From assembly GCF_026342035.1 (NCBI RefSeq), contig NZ_JAPENM010000003.1, forward strand, positions 62,001 to 126,000: DNA of 64,000 bases, in the 5' to 3' direction. Positions 60,176 to 64,000 of the stretch are shown one piece after another. Each line of letters opens with the position of its first letter. The first letter of the stretch is position 1. The DNA is from Aldersonia sp. NBC_00410 (GTDB lineage Bacteria > Actinomycetota > Actinomycetes > Mycobacteriales > Mycobacteriaceae). The translations under genes and the position numbers were made by a program. The notes beneath the pieces are model-generated. The model did no database searches. It saw nothing but the letters and a program-made list of their open reading frames with translations, and was not told where the DNA came from.

Positions 60176-60239
60176 CTCAAGGTAACGACTTCTCCGGGTG
60201 GTTCATTCCCTGCATCCAGTGATGCCGGTCACGTGCCGG

Positions 60240-61403
60240 TTACCTGCCCGCGAGCCAGCTCCGCGCCTGCTGTCCGGCAATGTTGACCAAGCGGTCGAGG
60301 CCGAGATTGATGTCGACCACATGCGCGTTGAGCAGCGGTATCTCGTTCACCAGTTGCGCGTCCGGTCCGATCCCGCGGAACTGGTAGAAGCGGTACCCGT
60401 TCTTGTCCACGCAGCTACCGGTCGCCCGTTCGCTGCTGGTGGTCCAGGTGGACGCCGATCGAGGTGAGCCCTTCGGGAAGACGGTGTAGTCCAGCATTGC
60501 GGAGAGTGCACCGACGGCGAACGGCGCGCTCGGCACGGTCAGGCCGACCGGGCGGTGATCGCCGCTGAGCGCGGCGGGGTCGGTGCACGCCACCTCGAAC
60601 GCGGGGCCGGATGGCAGGCCGATGAGGCGGGACCACAGATCGAGTTGACTGTTGCCGAACAGCGACAACGCCGGATCGGTTTGGGTCGTGGAGTACGCCA
60701 CCACGCAGCCGTTCTGCCCCTGACGAGTGCACACCGGAATATTCGCGAAGTCGCCGCCGATGTCGCTGCCACGGGCAGTCAACACATTGCCGCCCATCAG
60801 GAATCCCCCGACCATGCGGTTGCGCAACTCGGGGTTCGGATCGATCTGTTCGCGAATCAGCTTGCGCAGCATCACCGTGCCCTGCGAATGCCCGATGAAG
60901 ATGACGCCGCGGCCGTCGTTGTCGTGTGCGAGATAGTCGTTCCATGCGGCCAGCACATCGGAATAGGCAACCTGCGCAATCCCGGGATCGACGAAGACTG
61001 CCGCGATCAAGGGGACGGTCCACTGGCGGTAGACCGGTGCGAACATCCGGCACTGGCTGTTGAATCGGGCGGCCTGGACGCTCGCGATCGACTGCACCGC
61101 GGGCTGGGCAGTCCGATCGGCATTTAGCGCCACCTGATCACTGGATGTCGGATAGATGTAGAAACAGTCCACCGGCTTGTCCGCTTCTGCGACTGCCGGC
61201 GGTGCGGAGACGAGTCCGGTACTCAGGTCTGTGGTGTCTTGCGGGAGATCGCAGGGGTCGTCCGCGATCGCGGGATGGCAGAGCCACACCGTATTGCCTG
61301 CCGGTGGAGCCGCGTCGACGGCAGGAGCAGACAGGACTGCCGCCCCAAGCCCGAAAGTGAATGCCGCGGCCGCGATCCGCGCGATGGTCGTCCGAGCCGA
61401 CAT
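60240..61403 (-). CDS. DUF3089 secreted alpha/beta hydrolase-like protein
   Basis: 387 residues from the ATG at 61403, with GGAG 9 bases upstream. A signal peptide (IARIAAAAFTFGLGAAVLSA, cleavage near VDA-AP) leads to a lipase-like domain with the nucleophile S173 in IFIGHSQGTVML and a DUF3089 pattern (PADC/CFYIYPTSSDQ; FAPVYRQWT). Cysteines C42/C51 and C80/C118 suggest disulfides. Lipid-ester hydrolysis is likely but the substrate is unknown. Its upstream region has a CRP-like palindrome. Confidence 0.85.
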   Translation of the reverse strand: MSARTTIARIAAAAFTFGLGAAVLSAPAVDAAPPAGNTVWLCHPAIADDPCDLPQDTTDLSTGLVSAPPAVAEADKPVDCFYIYPTSSDQVALNADRTAQPAVQSIASVQAARFNSQCRMFAPVYRQWTVPLIAAVFVDPGIAQVAYSDVLAAWNDYLAHDNDGRGVIFIGHSQGTVMLRKLIREQIDPNPELRNRMVGGFLMGGNVLTARGSDIGGDFANIPVCTRQGQNGCVVAYSTTQTDPALSLFGNSQLDLWSRLIGLPSGPAFEVACTDPAALSGDHRPVGLTVPSAPFAVGALSAMLDYTVFPKGSPRSASTWTTSSERATGSCVDKNGYRFYQFRGIGPDAQLVNEIPLLNAHVVDINLGLDRLVNIAGQQARSWLAGR

Positions 61404-61417
61404 CGACTCATCTCCGA

Positions 61418-61433
61418 TGTGACGTACTTCATA
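61418..61433. promoter_or_regulatory. CRP-like palindrome upstream of the DUF3089 gene
   Basis: TGTGA-CGTACT-TCATA matches TGTGA-N6-TCACA at nine of ten positions, 14-29 bases before the ATG at 61403, next to the ribosome site. If real, binding would block expression. About two such matches are expected by chance in the window. Confidence 0.28.
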
Positions 61434-61485
61434 GTGCAGACAGCTAATGTCTATCAGGAAGTCCGGGCGATCGACCGGGATTCGA

Positions 61486-62589
61486 TCAGCCTTCGGACTG
61501 CTGGCGCAGTTCCCGGGCTTCGGCCTGTTCGATTTCTAGGTCGAACTCCAGAGTCTCGTGCTGACCGCGCCGGTACAGGACGAAGAACACAATCCAGCCG
61601 ACGATCGCGACAAGGATGAAACTGACGCCGCGGTAGACGAACGCCGACGCGATGGCCTGCGGTGCGGTGAGTCCGGCCGTCGAGGTCAGTGTTGCGACCA
61701 GGGTGGCGTCGACCAGGACGAGACCGCCGGGCGCGAACGGAATCGTGGCCACTGCCTTACCGACGGCGTAGGTGATCAACAGGCCGGACAGCCGCGGATC
61801 CGCGCCGACGGCGTAGCACGCGGCAGCCAGGCAGGCGAGGTCCGCGCCGCGATGACCGAAGGCCCAGATCACCGTCAATATCCCGTCGCGGGTGCCGAGG
61901 TCGACCGACTCGAGCTGCGCGATGACGTCGCGCACCTTGTCCAAGCCCTCGCTCCGGTCGCGTTTGCGCAGCCGGTTGTACCGTCCCAGGCCCCATCGCG
62001 CGGCCGCCTCGAGCGACTTCGGGTTGTTCGACGCGTAATGCCCGGCCCAGATCAGCGCGACCGCCGCGGCCAGCGAGGCGATCAGGGTCACCGGGTTCAC
62101 CGAGCCGCCGACCAGCAGGGCGCCGCCGACGCCGATCAGCGCCAGTCCGACCGCCGCGATTACGCCGGAAATGGCCAATTCCCAGGAGGAGACGATCGGG
62201 CTCGCGCCCCACCGCCGGAACGCGCGGTAGCTGAATGCGGTGGAGAAGACTTGGCCCGCGGGCAGCGTCACGGCCATTGCCGTGCTCGCGTAGATCACCG
62301 AGTCCGACTTGCGCTGAGTGATGTCGACACCGCCGGCGTGCAGCAACTGCTTCTGCATCCGGCCGTAGGAACTGAGCGAAACGGCCTGCGCGACGACGCA
62401 CAACGTGAGCCAGCCCCAGTGAATCTCGGTGAGCGCGCGCCAGGACTCGTGCAGGCGCGGCCAGAGGTATACGCCTTCGCCGATCAGCAGCGCCAACAGC
62501 GCGACACCGGCGACCCACTTGACCCACCAGTGGCGACTCCGCTGACGAGAACGGGTCGTCGGCGACGACTCCGTTTCGCGCTCTTCCAC
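61486..62589 (-). CDS. lysylphosphatidylglycerol-synthase-type membrane protein (UPF0104)
   Basis: 367 residues from the GTG at 62589. Eight or so TM helices begin at residue 24 (WVKWVAGVALLALLIGEGVY), with ALPAGQ-like TLPAGQVFSTAFSYRAFRRW, AFRRWGASP and the GLVLVDATLVATL helix, as in the flippase domain of LPG synthases, but no soluble synthetase part is present. It may move a lipid across the membrane. TACGCT stands exactly six bases before the start (62596-62601), suggesting a leaderless transcript. The polar tail EFDLEIEQAEARELRQQ is acidic. Confidence 0.85.
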   Translation of the reverse strand: MEERETESSPTTRSRQRSRHWWVKWVAGVALLALLIGEGVYLWPRLHESWRALTEIHWGWLTLCVVAQAVSLSSYGRMQKQLLHAGGVDITQRKSDSVIYASTAMAVTLPAGQVFSTAFSYRAFRRWGASPIVSSWELAISGVIAAVGLALIGVGGALLVGGSVNPVTLIASLAAAVALIWAGHYASNNPKSLEAAARWGLGRYNRLRKRDRSEGLDKVRDVIAQLESVDLGTRDGILTVIWAFGHRGADLACLAAACYAVGADPRLSGLLITYAVGKAVATIPFAPGGLVLVDATLVATLTSTAGLTAPQAIASAFVYRGVSFILVAIVGWIVFFVLYRRGQHETLEFDLEIEQAEARELRQQSEG

Positions 62590-62617
62590 GAAGCCAGCGT
62601 AACCAACGAGGGTTATG

Positions 62618-64000
62618 TCATTGCGTACCGGCGATGGGCCAGGCCAGTTGAGTCTTGCGACGACGCCCGCGCAGCTGCACCTCTTCGCCCACTTCCCACC
62701 GCTGCTGCTCTTCTTCGTCGGCGAAGTAGAGCGCGCTGCTCGACGCCAGTACGCGGCTGGGCCGCAGCTTGGCGAGCTCGGTGAGCCGGGACGCCTCGTT
62801 CACCGGATCGCCGATGACGGTGTACTCGAACCGGTTCGCGGCGCCGATGTTGCCCGCGACGACCAGGCCCGCCGACACGCCGATACCCATATCCAGCTCG
62901 CTGACCTGGTCGAGCCGTTCGCGCAGATCCCTGGCCGCGCCCAGTGCGGCGGTCGGCGCATCCGGCCGGTCCAGCGGTGCGCCGAAAATCGCCAGCGCGG
63001 CGTCGCCCATGAACTTGTTGATGAACCCGTTGTGCTCGTCGATGACCTCGACCACCACCCGGAAGAACTCGTTGAGCAGGCTGACGACCTCGCTCGGGGG
63101 ACGTTCGGCCGCGGTGGCGGTGGATCCGACCAGATCGACGAACAGCACCGCGACGAATCGGGTCTCGCCGCCGAGTTCGGTGCCGTACTGCAGCGCGCGC
63201 CGGGCGACATCCTCGCCGACGTGGCGACCGAACAGTTCCTGCAGCGCACGGCGTTCCGAGGACTCCTCCATCATCCGGTTGAAGCCGACCTGCAGACGGC
63301 CGATCTCGCTGCCGTCGAACACCTCGACCTGCACGTCGTCCTGGCCGCTCTGCACGGCCTCGATCGCTTTGGACAGCTGCTGGACCGGGTCGGAAATGCT
63401 GGACGCGGTGAGCATCGACAGCGCGAAGGCCTGCATCACGACGAGCCCACACAGCAGCAGGATCGCGATCGCCAGCGAGTTGGTGGAGAACTGCAGCTCG
63501 GTGGACAGCTGCGTGACGCACAACAGCACGATGCCGGTGGTGGGAGCGAGCGTGCCGAGGCCCCAGGTCAACGCCATCCTGGTGCCGACGCCGGGGGTGA
63601 GGGTGCGGTCGAAATCACCCGATGCGAGCGCGCTCGCCGCGACCGGGCGCAGAATGCGTTCGCCGAGCATGTAGGAGAAGCCGAACACGATCGTGGCGGC
63701 CATCGCGACCGTGATGACGACGGCCGCGCCGAGTTCCGGTTCGATCGCGATGATCTGAGCGGAGATGATCGCGCCACCGACGGCCCACAGCACGAGGTGC
63801 ACGATCGCCTGCCGCAGCGGCGCGTGCAGCGCCGCCATCTGCTCCTGCTTGGTCGGTGCGCCGCCGCGCAGCTGCCAGCGCACGACGGGTTTCAGCATCC
63901 ACGCCGAAACTGCGAGGCTGATCAGGCCGCCACAGGCGAGCACGAGGACGAACACCAGCATGTTCGTGCCGCGGTATGCGATGAAGGCCGACGTCCGTGG
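62618..64000 (-). CDS. membrane-bound class III adenylate cyclase with HAMP domain, N-terminus cut by window end
   Basis: At least 460 residues, open to the window edge; the ATG at 63961 is internal, since the preceding 13 codons continue the same frame as a helix (SAFIAYRGT). The visible part has about five TM helices, then a HAMP linker (SDPVQQLSKAIEAVQSGQDD) and the cyclase: metal aspartates in VLFVDLVGSTATA and KFMGDAALAIFG, and YTVIGDPVNEASRLTEL. This is the layout of mycobacterial Rv1318c-Rv1320c cyclases. It makes cAMP. The gene lies 28 bases upstream of the flippase-like gene and may be in one operon with it. Confidence 0.88.
   Translation of the reverse strand, partial: PRTSAFIAYRGTNMLVFVLVLACGGLISLAVSAWMLKPVVRWQLRGGAPTKQEQMAALHAPLRQAIVHLVLWAVGGAIISAQIIAIEPELGAAVVITVAMAATIVFGFSYMLGERILRPVAASALASGDFDRTLTPGVGTRMALTWGLGTLAPTTGIVLLCVTQLSTELQFSTNSLAIAILLLCGLVVMQAFALSMLTASSISDPVQQLSKAIEAVQSGQDDVQVEVFDGSEIGRLQVGFNRMMEESSERRALQELFGRHVGEDVARRALQYGTELGGETRFVAVLFVDLVGSTATAAERPPSEVVSLLNEFFRVVVEVIDEHNGFINKFMGDAALAIFGAPLDRPDAPTAALGAARDLRERLDQVSELDMGIGVSAGLVVAGNIGAANRFEYTVIGDPVNEASRLTELAKLRPSRVLASSSALYFADEEEQQRWEVGEEVQLRGRRRKTQLAWPIAGTQ

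Noticed and set aside
1-64000. CRISPR arrays, tRNA, rRNA, riboswitches, prophage or integrative element ends
   Set aside because: I saw no repeat-spacer structure, cloverleaf or rRNA-like sequence, integrase, or att-like duplication. Faint structures could be missed by eye.

Overview
The window is high-GC actinobacterial DNA, most likely from a mycolic-acid-forming member of the Mycobacteriales such as Nocardia, Rhodococcus or a relative. The evidence is a complete mce operon (two YrbE permeases, six Mce proteins and an Mce-associated membrane protein), a wax-ester-synthase/DGAT acyltransferase, a LigC plus primase-polymerase pair, a DUF222/HNH endonuclease, class III adenylate cyclases of mycobacterial type, a Zmp1-like M13 peptidase, Hip1/CaeA-like and DUF6764 proteins, and many GTG or apparently leaderless starts. 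No rRNA, tRNA, CRISPR array or insertion sequence was seen. No gap between genes exceeds about 215 bases. Coding density is chromosomal.

Layout. 1-3257: end of an LLM/F420-type oxidoreductase, a 14-TM drug exporter, a DUF2252 protein. 3285-8956: a tightly coupled minus-strand run of six genes encoding a trypsin-EndoG-like nuclease fusion, an M43 metalloprotease, an 81-aa protein of unknown function, an M28 peptidase, an S8 subtilase and a small I9-propeptide-like protein. None has a recognisable signal peptide. 9169-15985: a dihydrodipicolinate-reductase-like oxidoreductase, DUF222/HNH protein, SnoaL/limonene-epoxide-hydrolase-like protein, an orphan PPDK-type ATP-grasp protein, LhgO, RNase H. 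16067-25515: the mce lipid-import operon. 25666-31832: an adenylate cyclase, a protein with a Lys/Pro-rich linker, a secreted S1 protease, IlvD, a second DHA2 exporter. 31872-37826: WS/DGAT, DUF6191, LigC and Prim-Pol, and a NhaA-DsbA fusion. 37986-45518: DUF6764, P450, L,D-transpeptidase, M13 peptidase, DUF4190 protein, two pirins. 45626-53664: acyltransferase, GNAT, secreted alpha/beta hydrolase, glycerate kinase, DUF4188, AroQ, alpha/beta hydrolase, ABC-F ATPase, a DNA-binding-like protein. 53772-57430: two tandem PBP-like lipoproteins, the second stripped of all three catalytic motifs. 57544-64000: POT peptide transporter, DUF3054, YceI, DUF3089 hydrolase, LPG-synthase-type membrane protein, and a membrane adenylate cyclase cut by the window end.

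How the genes work together. The mce genes should form one Mla/Mce-type lipid importer in the mycolate envelope. LigC and Prim-Pol form a repair pair. The two PBP-like lipoproteins and the L,D-transpeptidase belong to peptidoglycan assembly. The most unusual ensemble is the 3285-8956 protease/nuclease operon, which looks like a cytoplasmic proteolytic and nucleolytic module and is my best candidate for an undescribed system. That role is inference from gene content only. The second strongest oddity is the catalytically dead PBP paralogue at 55754-57430.
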